DNA of 64,000 bases from Roseiarcus sp963836695 (GCA_963836695.1 CAWIKX010000006.1:1-64000), one strand, 5' to 3'; positions 45,558 through 55,051 are shown, numbered from the stretch's first letter. Notes: generated by a model from the letters alone, not told the origin. A program made the numbers and translations.

Positions 45558-46760
45558 ATGAGCTCCTTTCACGGGCCCGATCTCGGGCCTTTTCAATGGG
45601 ACGATCCGCTCCTCATCGAGGGTCAGCTCACCGAGGATGAGCGGATGATCCGTGACACGGCGCGCGATTTCGCCTCAAAGGAGCTCGCGCCGCGCGTGCA
45701 GCAGGCCTATCTCGAAGAGAAGACCGACCCGAAGCTCTTCCGGCTGATGGGCGAAGCAGGACTGCTCGGGGTGACGCTGCCGCCGGAATACGGCTGCGCC
45801 GGCGCTGGTTACGTCGCTTATGGCCTCGTTGCGCGCGAGGTGGAGCGTGTCGACTCCGGCTTCCGCTCGATGATGAGCGTGCAGTCTTCGCTCGTGATGT
45901 ACCCGATCCACGCCTATGGCGACGCCGACCAGCGTCGCAAGTACCTGCCCGGCCTTGCATGCGGCGAGCTCGTCGGCTGCTTTGGCCTCACCGAGCCGGA
46001 CGCCGGCTCAGATCCCGGCGGCATGACGACGCGGGCCGAGAAGATCGACGGCGGCTATCGGCTCACGGGCTCGAAAATGTGGATCAGCAACGCGCCGATC
46101 GCCGACGTCTTCGTCGTGTGGGCGAAGTCGCGCGCCCATAACGACAAGATTCGCGGCTTCATTCTCGAAAAGGGGATGAAGGGGCTGTCCGCGCCCAAGA
46201 TAGAGGGCAAACTCTCGCTGCGCGCGTCGGTCACCGGCGAGATCGTGATGGACAACGTCGAAGCGCCGGAAACCGCGCTCCTGCCCAATGTTGCGGGCCT
46301 GAAGGGGCCGTTCGGCTGCCTGAACCGCGCGCGCTACGGCATATCCTGGGGCGCGTTGGGCGCGGCGGAGGATTGCTGGCACGCTGCTCGTCAATACGGC
46401 CTTGACCGCAAACAGTTCGGCCGGCCGCTCGCTCAGACCCAGCTCTTCCAGAAGAAACTCGCGGACATGCAGACCCGGATCGCGCTGGGCCTGCAGGGGT
46501 CGCTTAGGGTCGGGCGTTTGATGGACGAGGGTCGCGCGGCGCCCGAGATGATCTCGCTCGTCAAGCGCTCAAATTGCGGCGATGCGCTCGACATCGCCCG
46601 GGCAGCGCGCGACATGCACGGCGGCAATGGCATCCAGATCGAGTTCAAGGTGATGCGCCACCTGGCTAACCTCGAGACCGTCAACACCTACGAAGGCACG
46701 CACGACGTTCACGCGCTGATCCTGGGGCGCGCGCAGACCGGCCTGCAGGCGTTCTTTTGA
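45558..46760 (+). CDS. gcdH: glutaryl-CoA dehydrogenase
   Basis: A 400-residue acyl-CoA dehydrogenase that converts glutaryl-CoA to crotonyl-CoA. Signatures specific to this subgroup: FHGPDLGPFQWDDPLLI-like N-terminus, GCFGLTEPDAGSDPGGM, and the catalytic base in TVNTYEGTHDVHALILGRAQTGLQAF. ATG 45558 is the natural start (TTG 45525 is upstream). The next gene, a succinyl-CoA:glutarate CoA-transferase-like protein, overlaps its stop, so the pair activates and degrades glutarate. Confidence 0.92.
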   Translation: MSSFHGPDLGPFQWDDPLLIEGQLTEDERMIRDTARDFASKELAPRVQQAYLEEKTDPKLFRLMGEAGLLGVTLPPEYGCAGAGYVAYGLVAREVERVDSGFRSMMSVQSSLVMYPIHAYGDADQRRKYLPGLACGELVGCFGLTEPDAGSDPGGMTTRAEKIDGGYRLTGSKMWISNAPIADVFVVWAKSRAHNDKIRGFILEKGMKGLSAPKIEGKLSLRASVTGEIVMDNVEAPETALLPNVAGLKGPFGCLNRARYGISWGALGAAEDCWHAARQYGLDRKQFGRPLAQTQLFQKKLADMQTRIALGLQGSLRVGRLMDEGRAAPEMISLVKRSNCGDALDIARAARDMHGGNGIQIEFKVMRHLANLETVNTYEGTHDVHALILGRAQTGLQAFF

Positions 46761-47908
46761 GCGCCGCCGCGCTCGCCGGCGTACGGGTCCTCGAGCTTGC
46801 GCGCGTGCTGGCTGGGCCGACGGCGGGCCAAACGCTTGCCGATCTCGGCGCAGACGTCATCAAGGTCGAGAGCCCCGAAGGCGACGAGACGCGGGCGTGG
46901 GGACCGCCGTTCATCGAGACGGATGGCGAGCTGTCGGCGGCCTATTTCCATTCTTGCAACCGTGGCAAACGCTCGATTATCGCCGATTTCACGACCGAGC
47001 GCGGGCGCGAGATCGTGCGCCGGCTAGCGGCGCGATCCGACGTGCTGATCGAGAATTTCAAGGTCGGCGGCTTGCAAAAGTTCGGGTTCGACTACGACAG
47101 CCTCCAAGCGCTCAATCCTCGGCTCATCTATTGTTCGGTGACAGGTTTCGGGCAGACGGGTCCATACGCAAAGCGGGCCGGCTATGATTTTCTCGTTCAA
47201 GGCATGTCCGGCATCATGAGCATCACCGGCGAGCCGGAGGGCTCGCCGCAAAAAGCCGGCGTCGCCATCAGCGATCTGTTCACCGGGCTTTATGGGGTCG
47301 TCGCGATCGAAGCGGCTTTGATCGCGCGCGAGCGGACCGGGCGTGGGCAATATATCGATCTTGCGTTGTTCGATTCGATGAGCGCGATGCTCGCCAACCA
47401 GGCGATGAACTTTCTCGCATCCGGCCGCTCACCAAAGCGAATGGGCAACGCCCACGTCAATCTTGCGCCCTACCAGACGCTGCCGGTTGCAGACGGCTGG
47501 CTGATCGTCGCGGTCGGCAATGACGGGCAGTTCGCGCGTCTCTGTGGAGTGCTAGGCTTGGCGGCAATGGCGCGGGACCCCCTTTTTGCGACGAACCCGG
47601 CGCGGGTCACCAACCGCGTCGAGATGGAGCGCGCGCTCGTCGAGAAAAGCGCTTTATGGCAGCGCGACGACCTTCTCGCCGCGCTGGAAAAGGCGGTGGT
47701 GCCCGCTGGTCCGATCAACACGATCGCCGACTTGTTCGATGATCCGCAATTCAAGGCGCGCGGCATGCGAATCGAGCCTCAGGGTACGCCTGGCCTTCGC
47801 AGCCCAATCGTGATGAGCGACAACCCGCTTGCGCTCAACCGCCGTTCGCCGAATCTCGGGGAGCATCAAAGAGAGATCCTGCGCGAGATCGGGCTTGAGG
47901 ACAGCTGA
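46757..47908 (+). CDS. CaiB/BaiF CoA-transferase, probable succinyl-CoA:glutarate CoA-transferase
   Basis: A 383-residue family III CoA-transferase. N-terminal LAGVRVLELARVLAGPTAGQTLADLGADVIKVE and the AGYDFLVQGMSGIMSITG segment with the catalytic aspartate are present. It starts with TTG overlapping the gcdH stop (TTTTGA). Coupling with gcdH indicates it makes glutaryl-CoA from glutarate, feeding the dehydrogenase. Glutarate may come from lysine or, speculatively, from glutarimide-type cyclic imides. Confidence 0.88.
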   Translation: MSAAALAGVRVLELARVLAGPTAGQTLADLGADVIKVESPEGDETRAWGPPFIETDGELSAAYFHSCNRGKRSIIADFTTERGREIVRRLAARSDVLIENFKVGGLQKFGFDYDSLQALNPRLIYCSVTGFGQTGPYAKRAGYDFLVQGMSGIMSITGEPEGSPQKAGVAISDLFTGLYGVVAIEAALIARERTGRGQYIDLALFDSMSAMLANQAMNFLASGRSPKRMGNAHVNLAPYQTLPVADGWLIVAVGNDGQFARLCGVLGLAAMARDPLFATNPARVTNRVEMERALVEKSALWQRDDLLAALEKAVVPAGPINTIADLFDDPQFKARGMRIEPQGTPGLRSPIVMSDNPLALNRRSPNLGEHQREILREIGLEDS

Positions 47909-47953
47909 GTGGGCGGCTTGACGACGGTTAAGAGCGGGCGGCAAATCGACCCC

Positions 47954-48559
47954 ATGAGCACGATTCGAAACGTTTGCGTCTATTGCGGATCCAGTAACGG
48001 CGATGACGCCCGGTTCGGCGACGCGGCGGAAGCGCTTGGGCGGGCGCTTGCCGCCGATGGAGTTGGCCTCGTCTACGGCGGCGGCGGTGAAGGGCTGATG
48101 GGTCGCCTGGCGGGGGCGACGCTCGACGCGGGCGGCTACGTGACCGGGATCATCCCGACCTTCCTCATTCGCAAGGAGCATCCGCTCAGCGGGGCCCAAG
48201 AGATGCTCGTCGTCGACAGCATGCATGAGCGCAAGCAAGCGATGTTCGATCGTGCTGACGCTTTCGTGGCCTTGCCCGGCGGCATCGGGACACTGGAGGA
48301 GCTGGTCGAGCAGCTGACTTGGGTCCAGCTCAATCGCCACACGAAGCCGATCCTCCTCGCCGATATCGGCGGCTTCTGGCGACCGCTGCTCGCGCTCATC
48401 GCCCATATGCGCATCCAAGGCTTCGTTCGTGAAGGGTTCGACGCGCGCTACCTCGTGGCGGAAAAGATTGAGGATGTGCTGCCGATGCTGCGCGCCGCGG
48501 CGGAGCGCAGGGCGGGCGAGCGCGAGCCTCAAGCCGTCGGCTCTCCTGGCAAGATGTGA
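47954..48559 (+). CDS. LOG-family protein (TIGR00730), phosphoribohydrolase-like
   Basis: A 201-residue Rossmann-fold protein of the LOG family; characterised members release cytokinin bases or hydrolyse nucleotide 5'-monophosphates. Motifs: CVYCGSSNG, GGGGEGLMG, and PGGIGTLEEL with the catalytic region. ATG 47954 matches the family start. It follows the CoA-transferase by about 45 bases. The actual substrate here is unknown. Confidence 0.88.
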   Translation: MSTIRNVCVYCGSSNGDDARFGDAAEALGRALAADGVGLVYGGGGEGLMGRLAGATLDAGGYVTGIIPTFLIRKEHPLSGAQEMLVVDSMHERKQAMFDRADAFVALPGGIGTLEELVEQLTWVQLNRHTKPILLADIGGFWRPLLALIAHMRIQGFVREGFDARYLVAEKIEDVLPMLRAAAERRAGEREPQAVGSPGKM

Positions 48560-48636
48560 TGACGATGATCCGCAAAGGCGTTTTGTCGCGACCGTCATGG
48601 GGACAAGCGTGCGCGCAAAGCGGCGGGAGACGATCA

Positions 48637-48996
48637 ATGACGAAACTGATCTTGGCCGTGGCTTTATGCGGCTTTATTGGCGCGCCGGCGCTGGCCCAGA
48701 ACGCGGTTCCTCCCACGAAGCTCAGGCCCAAGGCGCCATCGAGCGAAGCCACGGTCACCGTGATAGTGACGAATTCGCGCAAGGCCGATCTCGTCCAGCT
48801 TCAGGCGGCGGAAGGCGGCTCCGTCAGTTGGAAGAAAGTGTTGGGCGGGTTGAAATCCGGCGCTCACGCGCCGGCTCAACTGCCGCGACCATTCAGCTGC
48901 CGCGTCAACCTGCACGGAACCTTCAGCGACGGCCAGTCGATGGACGCGTCCGACGTCGACGTCTGCGAGCAGAAGACGCTGAATTTGACCGACTAA
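48637..48996 (+). CDS. exported small protein, function unknown
   Basis: A 119-residue protein with a clear signal peptide (MTKLILAVALCGFIGAPALA, cleavage before QNAV). The mature part has ATVTVIVTNSRKADLVQLQAAEGG, suggesting a small beta-rich domain, and two cysteines (SCRVNL and VDVCEQ) that may form a disulfide in the periplasm. CGGGAGA precedes ATG 48637. It follows the LOG gene and converges on sodB. No family recognised. Confidence 0.7.
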   Translation: MTKLILAVALCGFIGAPALAQNAVPPTKLRPKAPSSEATVTVIVTNSRKADLVQLQAAEGGSVSWKKVLGGLKSGAHAPAQLPRPFSCRVNLHGTFSDGQSMDASDVDVCEQKTLNLTD

Positions 48997-49041
48997 AAGC
49001 GAACGCCCCCGGTCCGGACCGAAGGGCGCCCGCGCGCAAGC

Positions 49042-49635
49042 TTACTTCTCGCCGTACATCTCGGCGACGTGCTCCCAGTCGATAAGGTGATCGACCCACG
49101 CCTTGAGATAATCGGGCCGGCGGTTGCGATAGTCGATGTAGTAGGAGTGCTCCCACACATCGACGCCGAGGATCGGCTTGCCGCCGTGCACGAGCGGATT
49201 TTCGCCGTTCTGGGTCTTGGTCGCCGTGATCTTGCCATCCTTCAGCGTGAGCCAAGCCCAGCCCGAACCGAATTGGGTCACGCCCGCCTGGATGAAGTCC
49301 TCCTTGGCCTTGTCAATCGAGCCGAACGAATCCTTGAGCGCCTTTTCGAGCTCGCCCGGAATCTTGTTGCTCGCGTTCGGCTTCATCCACTTCCAGAAAT
49401 GGGTGTGGTTATAGTGCTGGCCAGCGTTGTTGAACACGGCGGGATTCTTGCCGAACGAGCCCTTGACGATCTCCTCGAGCGGCTTGCCCTCCCACTCGGT
49501 TCCTTTCAGGGCGTTATTGCCGTTGTTGACATAAGCGAGATGATGCTTGTCGTGGTGGAATTCGAGGGTCTCCGCCGACATGTAGGGTTTCAGCGCGTCA
49601 TGCGGATAAGGCAGATCGGGCAGCGTGAAGGCCAT
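49042..49635 (-). CDS. sodB: superoxide dismutase (Fe type)
   Basis: A 197-residue Fe/Mn superoxide dismutase. The metal ligands are His in LEFHHDKHH, His in HYNHTHFW, and the DVWEHSYYID Asp and His. The short length and the Gln in NNAGQHYNH point to the Fe type, possibly cambialistic. There is no signal peptide, so it is cytosolic. AGGAGC precedes ATG 49635. Confidence 0.93.
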   Translation of the reverse strand: MAFTLPDLPYPHDALKPYMSAETLEFHHDKHHLAYVNNGNNALKGTEWEGKPLEEIVKGSFGKNPAVFNNAGQHYNHTHFWKWMKPNASNKIPGELEKALKDSFGSIDKAKEDFIQAGVTQFGSGWAWLTLKDGKITATKTQNGENPLVHGGKPILGVDVWEHSYYIDYRNRRPDYLKAWVDHLIDWEHVAEMYGEK

Positions 49636-49812
49636 GTTCGGCTCCTTAGGAAGTTGGGGAAATTTGCAAACCCGGCGAGGCGTGTGTCTGTCGGGAGGTC
49701 AGTTTTTACCCTCCCGCCGCTCTTGCCGCAACTGCGCGACCCTGCGACCGCTCTGCGGCTTAGCCATCCGTTAACCGACATGGTTGAGTTAGGTTCCTAG
49801 GAGGCGATCTCA

Positions 49813-50091
49813 GTGCATTTTTCAAATGAACGCATGATCGTTATTCTCGTGGTCGGCGCCATCGCTGGATGGTTGATCGGCAAGGTACTGCGCGGCAGCG
49901 GTTTCGGGCTTGTCGGCGATGCTGCGATCGCCGTCGTCGGAGCGCTGATTGGCGAGTGGCTGTTGCCGCGCCTCAATTTGCACTTCTGGAGCGGCCTCAC
50001 GGGAATGATCATTGAGGCGGCGATCGGGGCCGTTGTGCTGCTCGTTGTCCTGCGCTCAGTTGGCGCGAGCGGATGGGGCGGCGCCCGATAG
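49813..50091 (+). CDS. GlsB/YeaQ/YmgE-family stress membrane protein
   Basis: A 92-residue membrane protein of the transglycosylase-associated family with three hydrophobic segments, starting VILVVGAIAGWLIGKVLRGSGFG. GTG 49813 has AGGAGG nine bases upstream and is preferred over the internal ATG at 49834. It precedes a universal stress protein gene by 13 bases, suggesting a small stress operon. Confidence 0.85.
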   Translation: MHFSNERMIVILVVGAIAGWLIGKVLRGSGFGLVGDAAIAVVGALIGEWLLPRLNLHFWSGLTGMIIEAAIGAVVLLVVLRSVGASGWGGAR

Positions 50092-50104
50092 GGGTGGAGG
50101 AGCT

Positions 50105-50542
50105 ATGTTTAAGCATATTCTGATTCCGACGGACGGTTCGGACTTGTCACGCAAGGCGATTCTCTATGGCGTCCAGCTCGCCAAGGAGTCCCGAGCGAAG
50201 GTGACGGGACTGACGGTCGCCGAGCCCTATCACGCCGCCAGCATGGACGCGGTCCTCATTCCGGTGGACGAGGGGGATTACGAGGAGCAATCGCGCCTGC
50301 TTTCGGAGAAGGCGATCGAGCAAGTGAAGATGGCCGCCGACGCTGCGGGCGTGCCATGCGAGGCGATCCGAGAGGTCCATGACCAGCCTTATCGCGCCAT
50401 TATCGACGCCGCGCATGCGCTCGGCTGCGATCTTATCGTCATGGCCTCGCACGGACGGCGCGGAATTTCGGCCCTGCTGCTTGGCAGCGAGACCGCCAAG
50501 GTGCTGACGCACTCGACCATTCCGGTGCTGGTCTATCGGTGA
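50105..50542 (+). CDS. universal stress protein (UspA family)
   Basis: A 145-residue protein: MFKHILIPTDGSDLS at the N-terminus and the ATP-binding loop MASHGRRGISALLLGSETAKVL-like segment near the C-terminus, which together define the ATP-binding UspA subgroup. It is the second gene of the GlsB-type stress pair. Upstream GGAGGAGC sets the start at ATG 50105. Confidence 0.9.
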   Translation: MFKHILIPTDGSDLSRKAILYGVQLAKESRAKVTGLTVAEPYHAASMDAVLIPVDEGDYEEQSRLLSEKAIEQVKMAADAAGVPCEAIREVHDQPYRAIIDAAHALGCDLIVMASHGRRGISALLLGSETAKVLTHSTIPVLVYR

Positions 50543-50575
50543 CGGCACGCGCGCGGGCCGGCGTCGCGCTAGTCG

Positions 50576-51574
50576 CTACCTCGCGAGCGGGGCGGTCGTT
50601 GCGCGAAGATGATCCTTCGCCCGATCGGCGCGGGTCTGCCGCAACCGCACCAATTGCTGGTCGGCGAGCACGCCGATCAGGATCACTGTCCCCATGACCG
50701 CGAAATTGAGTGAGCTCGGAATGCCGAGCAGATTGACCAGGTTCTGCAGGACCTGAAGCAGGATGGCGCCGAGCACGATGCCGAGGATAGAGCCCTCGCC
50801 GCCGCGCAGCGAACAACCGCCGAGAACAGCCGCCGCAATTCCGTAAAGCTCAAAGAAATTGCCATGCGAGGCTGGCGAGATCGAGCGGGTGTACATCGTG
50901 AGGAAAATTGATGAAACGCCGGCGAGCGCGCCGCAGATGACGTAGGCGGCGACGATGATCTTTTTGGTCGCGATGCCGGAGAAACGCGCCGCCTCCTCGT
51001 TCTTACCGATAGCGAACAGGTAGCGCCCAAACACCGAACGATGCAGCAGCACCCCCATGATCAACGCAACGATAAGGAAGATGACGAAGGTGTGCGGGAT
51101 GCCGTAGGTGCGTCCGGTGGTGATCCATTCTAGCGCCGGAAAGCTCTGGCCGAACTCAAATCCGGCTGTGCCGTCGTCGGTGTACCAGCGAGCGACGCCG
51201 CGATAGATCAAGAGACCGCAAAGTGTCACGACGAAGGGCTGCAGGTTCATTCGCGTGACGAGAAACCCATGCACCCAGCCAAGGACCACGCCGAAACCGA
51301 TAATGATGAGAACGGCGAGAATCCACGGCAGGTGATAGTTCACAAGCAAGTCGACGAAAACGACGCCAAACAAGGCAAACTGCGAGCCGACCGAAAGGTC
51401 GATGCCGCCCGTTATGATGACGAAGCCCTCGCCGATGGAGAACAGGCCGAACAGCCCGACGAGATTGGCGGTGTTCTCCAGATTGATCGGCGAGATGAAG
51501 CGCGGATTGAGAAACGCCACCACCGCGCCAACGACGACGATAAGAAGGAAAAGTCCAAGATCTTTCTTCAGCAT
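50576..51574 (-). CDS. ribose-type sugar ABC importer permease
   Basis: A 332-residue permease of the RbsC/AraH family with about ten hydrophobic segments. Family signatures: IITGGIDLSVGSQFALFGVV and GGCSLRGGEGSILGIVLGAI. It starts within the ATPase stop codon (TGATG). Together with the genes at 51574 and 53185 it makes a complete importer for a pentose or hexose. Confidence 0.92.
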   Translation of the reverse strand: MLKKDLGLFLLIVVVGAVVAFLNPRFISPINLENTANLVGLFGLFSIGEGFVIITGGIDLSVGSQFALFGVVFVDLLVNYHLPWILAVLIIIGFGVVLGWVHGFLVTRMNLQPFVVTLCGLLIYRGVARWYTDDGTAGFEFGQSFPALEWITTGRTYGIPHTFVIFLIVALIMGVLLHRSVFGRYLFAIGKNEEAARFSGIATKKIIVAAYVICGALAGVSSIFLTMYTRSISPASHGNFFELYGIAAAVLGGCSLRGGEGSILGIVLGAILLQVLQNLVNLLGIPSSLNFAVMGTVILIGVLADQQLVRLRQTRADRAKDHLRATTAPLAR

Positions 51575-53091
51575 CACGCCGCACTCTGCTCCGCTCCGCG
51601 AGCGACGGCGAGCCGCATCACGTTCTCCTCGCTGAACTGGTCGCGGTACAGCGTTCCGCTGATCGCGCCTTCTTGCATCACGACAATGCGGTCGCTGACC
51701 CCGATCACCTCCTCCATGTCGGAAGAAATCATCAAGATCGCGACGCCCGCGTCGGCGAGCCCCCGCATCAACGTATAGATTTCGGATTTTGACCCGACGT
51801 CAATGCCACGCGTCGGCTCGTCGAAGATCATCACCTTAGGCTTCATCGACAGCCACTTGGCGAGGACGACTTTCTGCTGGTTGCCTCCGGACAGCGTGCC
51901 GACCACCGTCTCGACGTCGGCGGTCTTGATGTTGAGGGACTGGCGCTGCCGCTCAGCGTTCCTGTGCTCCGCCCCCGAATTCACGAGGAAATATCTGGCG
52001 AAGGACAAAAGATCGGGCAGCGAAATGTTCTCGCTCACCGAATCCTCAAGCACGAGACCGCTGCGCTTGCGATCCTCCGGCGCGAGATAGATTCCGTGCG
52101 CAATCGCGTCTTTGGCCGACCGAATGGAGACGGGCGAGCCGTTGAGACGAATTTCGCCTCCGAGCATAGGGTCAATTCCGAATAGAGCGCGCGCGAGCTC
52201 GGTTCGCCCGGCCCCGATCAATCCGGCCATGCCCAAGATCTCGCCCGCTCTCAGCGAAAGGCTCGTGGCGTGCGCGGGATGCGAAACGGTTCGCAAGCCC
52301 GCGACCTCCAGAACGTTCACGCCGGGCGCTGATTTGGGCGGAATGTAAAGCGACTTGAGGTCTCGTCCGATCATCAGGCGGATCATGGCGTCCCGATGAA
52401 TCTGGTCGCGAGCCAACTCGCCGACGACTGACCCGTCGCGGAGGACGACCACGCGGTCCGCGCAGGTCTCGACCTCGTTCAGCCGGTGGGTGATAAAGAT
52501 GATCGACACGCCATCGGCCTTGAGCTCGCCGATCACGCGCATCAGACGATCCGTCTCGGTGGAGGTCAGGCTTGAGGTCGGCTCATCCATAATGACGACG
52601 CGGGCGTTGAGCGAAAGCGCCTTGGCAATCTCCAACAGCTGGCGCTGCGCAAGGGAGAGGTCGGAAACCAGGTCGTCGACCTCGAAGTCGACGTCCAGTC
52701 GCTTCAGCAACGGCGCCACGATGCGTTTCGTCGTCTTGCGGTCGACGAGCTTAAGAGGGCCGGCCGATAGCGGCTCCCGCCCGATCAGCACATTCGCGCC
52801 AACGTCGAGATTGTCGAAGAGGTTCAGTTCCTGATGAACGAAGGCGATTCCGGAATTCAGCGATTCGGCGACGGTGAGCGACTCATGCGCGGCGCCTTCG
52901 ATCTCGATCGTTCCCTGGTCGGGTTTCACCACCCCGCCAAGAATCTTCATCAACGTCGACTTGCCCGCGCCATTCTCGCCGATCAGCGCGAGGACCTCCC
53001 CCCGATTGACCGTCAGGCTGACCCGCGAAAGGGCCCGGACGCCGGGGTAACTCTTGTTGATGTCGATCAGCCGGAGGAGGGGATCGGCCAA
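51574..53091 (-). CDS. ribose-type sugar ABC importer ATPase (two domains)
   Basis: A 505-residue tandem ATPase of the RbsA/XylG type. First domain: GENGAGKST, LSLAQRQLLEIAKAL, VVIMDEPTSSLT. Second domain: GLIGAGRTEL, LSGGNQQKVVLAKWL, VMIFDEPTRGIDVGSKSEIY. The degenerate glycine loop of the second half is usual. It lies between the binding-protein gene, with a hairpin in the gap, and the permease. Confidence 0.92.
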   Translation of the reverse strand: MADPLLRLIDINKSYPGVRALSRVSLTVNRGEVLALIGENGAGKSTLMKILGGVVKPDQGTIEIEGAAHESLTVAESLNSGIAFVHQELNLFDNLDVGANVLIGREPLSAGPLKLVDRKTTKRIVAPLLKRLDVDFEVDDLVSDLSLAQRQLLEIAKALSLNARVVIMDEPTSSLTSTETDRLMRVIGELKADGVSIIFITHRLNEVETCADRVVVLRDGSVVGELARDQIHRDAMIRLMIGRDLKSLYIPPKSAPGVNVLEVAGLRTVSHPAHATSLSLRAGEILGMAGLIGAGRTELARALFGIDPMLGGEIRLNGSPVSIRSAKDAIAHGIYLAPEDRKRSGLVLEDSVSENISLPDLLSFARYFLVNSGAEHRNAERQRQSLNIKTADVETVVGTLSGGNQQKVVLAKWLSMKPKVMIFDEPTRGIDVGSKSEIYTLMRGLADAGVAILMISSDMEEVIGVSDRIVVMQEGAISGTLYRDQFSEENVMRLAVARGAEQSAA

Positions 53092-53106
53092 ATTCAGTCC
53101 TTAAGA

Positions 53107-53140
53107 AAAAGGGGGCGTCGCACATAAGCGCGGCGCCCCA
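53107..53140 (-). terminator. intercistronic hairpin with T-run
   Basis: On the minus strand GGGGCG (53139-53134) pairs with CGCCCC (53117-53112), with further pairs inside, and CTTTTTC follows. It lies between the sugar-binding-protein gene and the ATPase gene. Such partial terminators commonly keep binding-protein mRNA more abundant than the transporter mRNA. Confidence 0.65.
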
Positions 53141-53184
53141 AATCGGAAGTCAAGCGAACGCTGCTATCGCGCCGCGTGTCCCGC

Positions 53185-54138
53185 TTATTTCTTGCCCTGG
53201 CGCTCTTTGAGCTCCGCCCAGAATGCGTCGACATTGTCCTTGCTGATGATCTTGGTCGGGATGATCATCAGGCCGCCGGCGGGAACGACCGACTTGTCCC
53301 CGTCGAGATACTTCGCCATCGTCTTCATGCCCTCATAGCCCCACTCGTAGGGCTGCTGGACGACGGTTGAGGCGATCGTCCCTTCCTTGACGCCACCGAG
53401 CGTGATCGGATCCTCGTCGAAGCCGATCACTGTGATTTGGCCGAGCTTGCCGGCGTCCTTCAGCGCCGTATAGATGTCCGGCGTATTGTAGGAATAATAG
53501 CCGACCATGCAGTTGATCTCGGGATGAGCAGTCAACGTGTCCTCGACGTTGCGCTTCGAACGGGTTCTGTCGATGTCGTCGGCGCGCACGTCGACGAGCT
53601 CGATCTTAGAGCCCTTGATCGTGTCCTTGAAGCCCTCGATGCGCTCGCGCGCATTGTCAGCGCCAGGGAGACCGACGAAACCCATGCACTTGCCGCCGTT
53701 CGGCAGCGCCTTCAGCGCGATCTCGCCGGCCTGCTTGCCGGCGTCGACGTTGCTCGAGCCGATATAGGCGATGCGACTGCTCTTGGGCGCGTCGCTGTCG
53801 GTGGTGAACAAAGCCACCTGCTTGCCGATACGATCGAGCGCGTCACCCATCGTCTTCGGGTCCACCGCGCTCACCATGATGCCCGAGACGCCGGCCGCGA
53901 CCAGGTCATCCATCAGTCGGGTCTGGATCGCTGCAGACGATTGTTCGGGATATTTGAAGTCGAGCTTGTAATTCGGCAGTTCGCCTTGCGCCTTTTTGAC
54001 GCCGGCCTCGGCGGCCTTCCAGAAGTCCGACGCGCCATTCACGACGAACACGAGCGTTTTCTTATCGGCGGCTTGCGCCGATCCCGCGAGGGCCAGCATG
54101 GCGCCGACCATGGCGGCAGACAGCAGAAATCTCTTCAT
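53185..54138 (-). CDS. ribose-type sugar-binding protein
   Basis: A 317-residue periplasmic binding protein (Peripla_BP_4 type). The signal peptide is MKRFLLSAAMVGAMLALAGS with cleavage after AQA. The body carries IMVSAVDP, NVDAGKQAGEIALKALP and YNTPDIYTALKD as in xylose/ribose/allose-binding proteins. The N-terminal 15 residues of the longer frame are not needed. First gene of the importer operon. The sugar is not predictable. Confidence 0.92.
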   Translation of the reverse strand: MKRFLLSAAMVGAMLALAGSAQAADKKTLVFVVNGASDFWKAAEAGVKKAQGELPNYKLDFKYPEQSSAAIQTRLMDDLVAAGVSGIMVSAVDPKTMGDALDRIGKQVALFTTDSDAPKSSRIAYIGSSNVDAGKQAGEIALKALPNGGKCMGFVGLPGADNARERIEGFKDTIKGSKIELVDVRADDIDRTRSKRNVEDTLTAHPEINCMVGYYSYNTPDIYTALKDAGKLGQITVIGFDEDPITLGGVKEGTIASTVVQQPYEWGYEGMKTMAKYLDGDKSVVPAGGLMIIPTKIISKDNVDAFWAELKERQGKK

Positions 54139-54375
54139 GAAAATCCTCCCTCTATCGTCCGCAGCAACGCTGTCGGACGCCACGTTATTCGAGCCTCTTG
54201 GCGGCTCGATGCAGGAGTGTCCTAAAGACAGGCTCGGAGTGGGTCAAGCACACAAAAGCTAGCGAGCGAGAGGGTAGCAACCACGCCGCGAAGCCAGCCC
54301 TTGCGAAAGTCGCTGGCGCCCCGTAGCGTTAACAACACCGGCATTTACGCCGGATATAGAACGGGGGAGGTTTTC

Positions 54376-55032
54376 ATGAACGCTTTGCTTGTTCGTTTTT
54401 TTGCCCTGGCCGTAATTGCGGCCCCGAGCATCGCCGGCGCGGCGGAGCTTTTGCCCGCCTTTACGTTTCCGGACGGTTCAGCTGGCTTCGAGTTCCGCAC
54501 ATCTGGCGGGATCACGAATCCGGGCGTGCTGGTGGGGTTCAATCCTCAGCCGGACCCTCCTGGCGTCCCGACGGTGACGGCCGATCTCCGTGATCCGACC
54601 AGCCCGGTATTCGACCAGACGAGCCAAGCCACCACCTATCTGGTGACGGTCTCGCTGCTGCTTCCGGGCACTCCGAGTTTGCTTCTGCCCGCCGACGTTA
54701 TCCTCGGCAGGGACGGGGTCGCTCGGGTCACGTGCGACGGCAGTGTGACCCAAGCCTGCGACGGCAGCGTTTTCCAATTTTCGCTCGCCTTCCCGGCCGA
54801 CGATGTCACGAGTTGGTCCTCTGTCAATCCGCAGCCTGATCCTCCGGGACTTTATTTCAGGTATCTCGCCACTTTCAGCGGAGAGCCGACCTTCTCGCTT
54901 TCGATCATGGATGGCGGCAATCCTTTGACCTTCTCTCCCGTCCCCGAACCGGCAACGTGGGGCCTGATGGCGGTCGGGTTCGTTTCGCTGGGCGCTTTCG
55001 CGATGCGGCGGCGGGCGGCCGAAGCCGCCTAG
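54376..55032 (+). CDS. PEP-CTERM sorting-domain protein
   Basis: A 218-residue secreted protein. Signal peptide MNALLVRFFALAVIAAPSIA; C-terminal VPEPATWGLMAVGFVSLGAF then AMRRR, the exosortase sorting tag. The motif NPQPDPPG occurs twice, at about residues 55 and 154. GGGGGAGG lies before ATG 54376. It is divergent from the sugar importer and convergent with ygfZ. Its partner at 32945 has the same tag but an unrelated body. Confidence 0.88.
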   Translation: MNALLVRFFALAVIAAPSIAGAAELLPAFTFPDGSAGFEFRTSGGITNPGVLVGFNPQPDPPGVPTVTADLRDPTSPVFDQTSQATTYLVTVSLLLPGTPSLLLPADVILGRDGVARVTCDGSVTQACDGSVFQFSLAFPADDVTSWSSVNPQPDPPGLYFRYLATFSGEPTFSLSIMDGGNPLTFSPVPEPATWGLMAVGFVSLGAFAMRRRAAEAA

Positions 55033-55051
55033 AAGCCGGACGAGGGGACTG

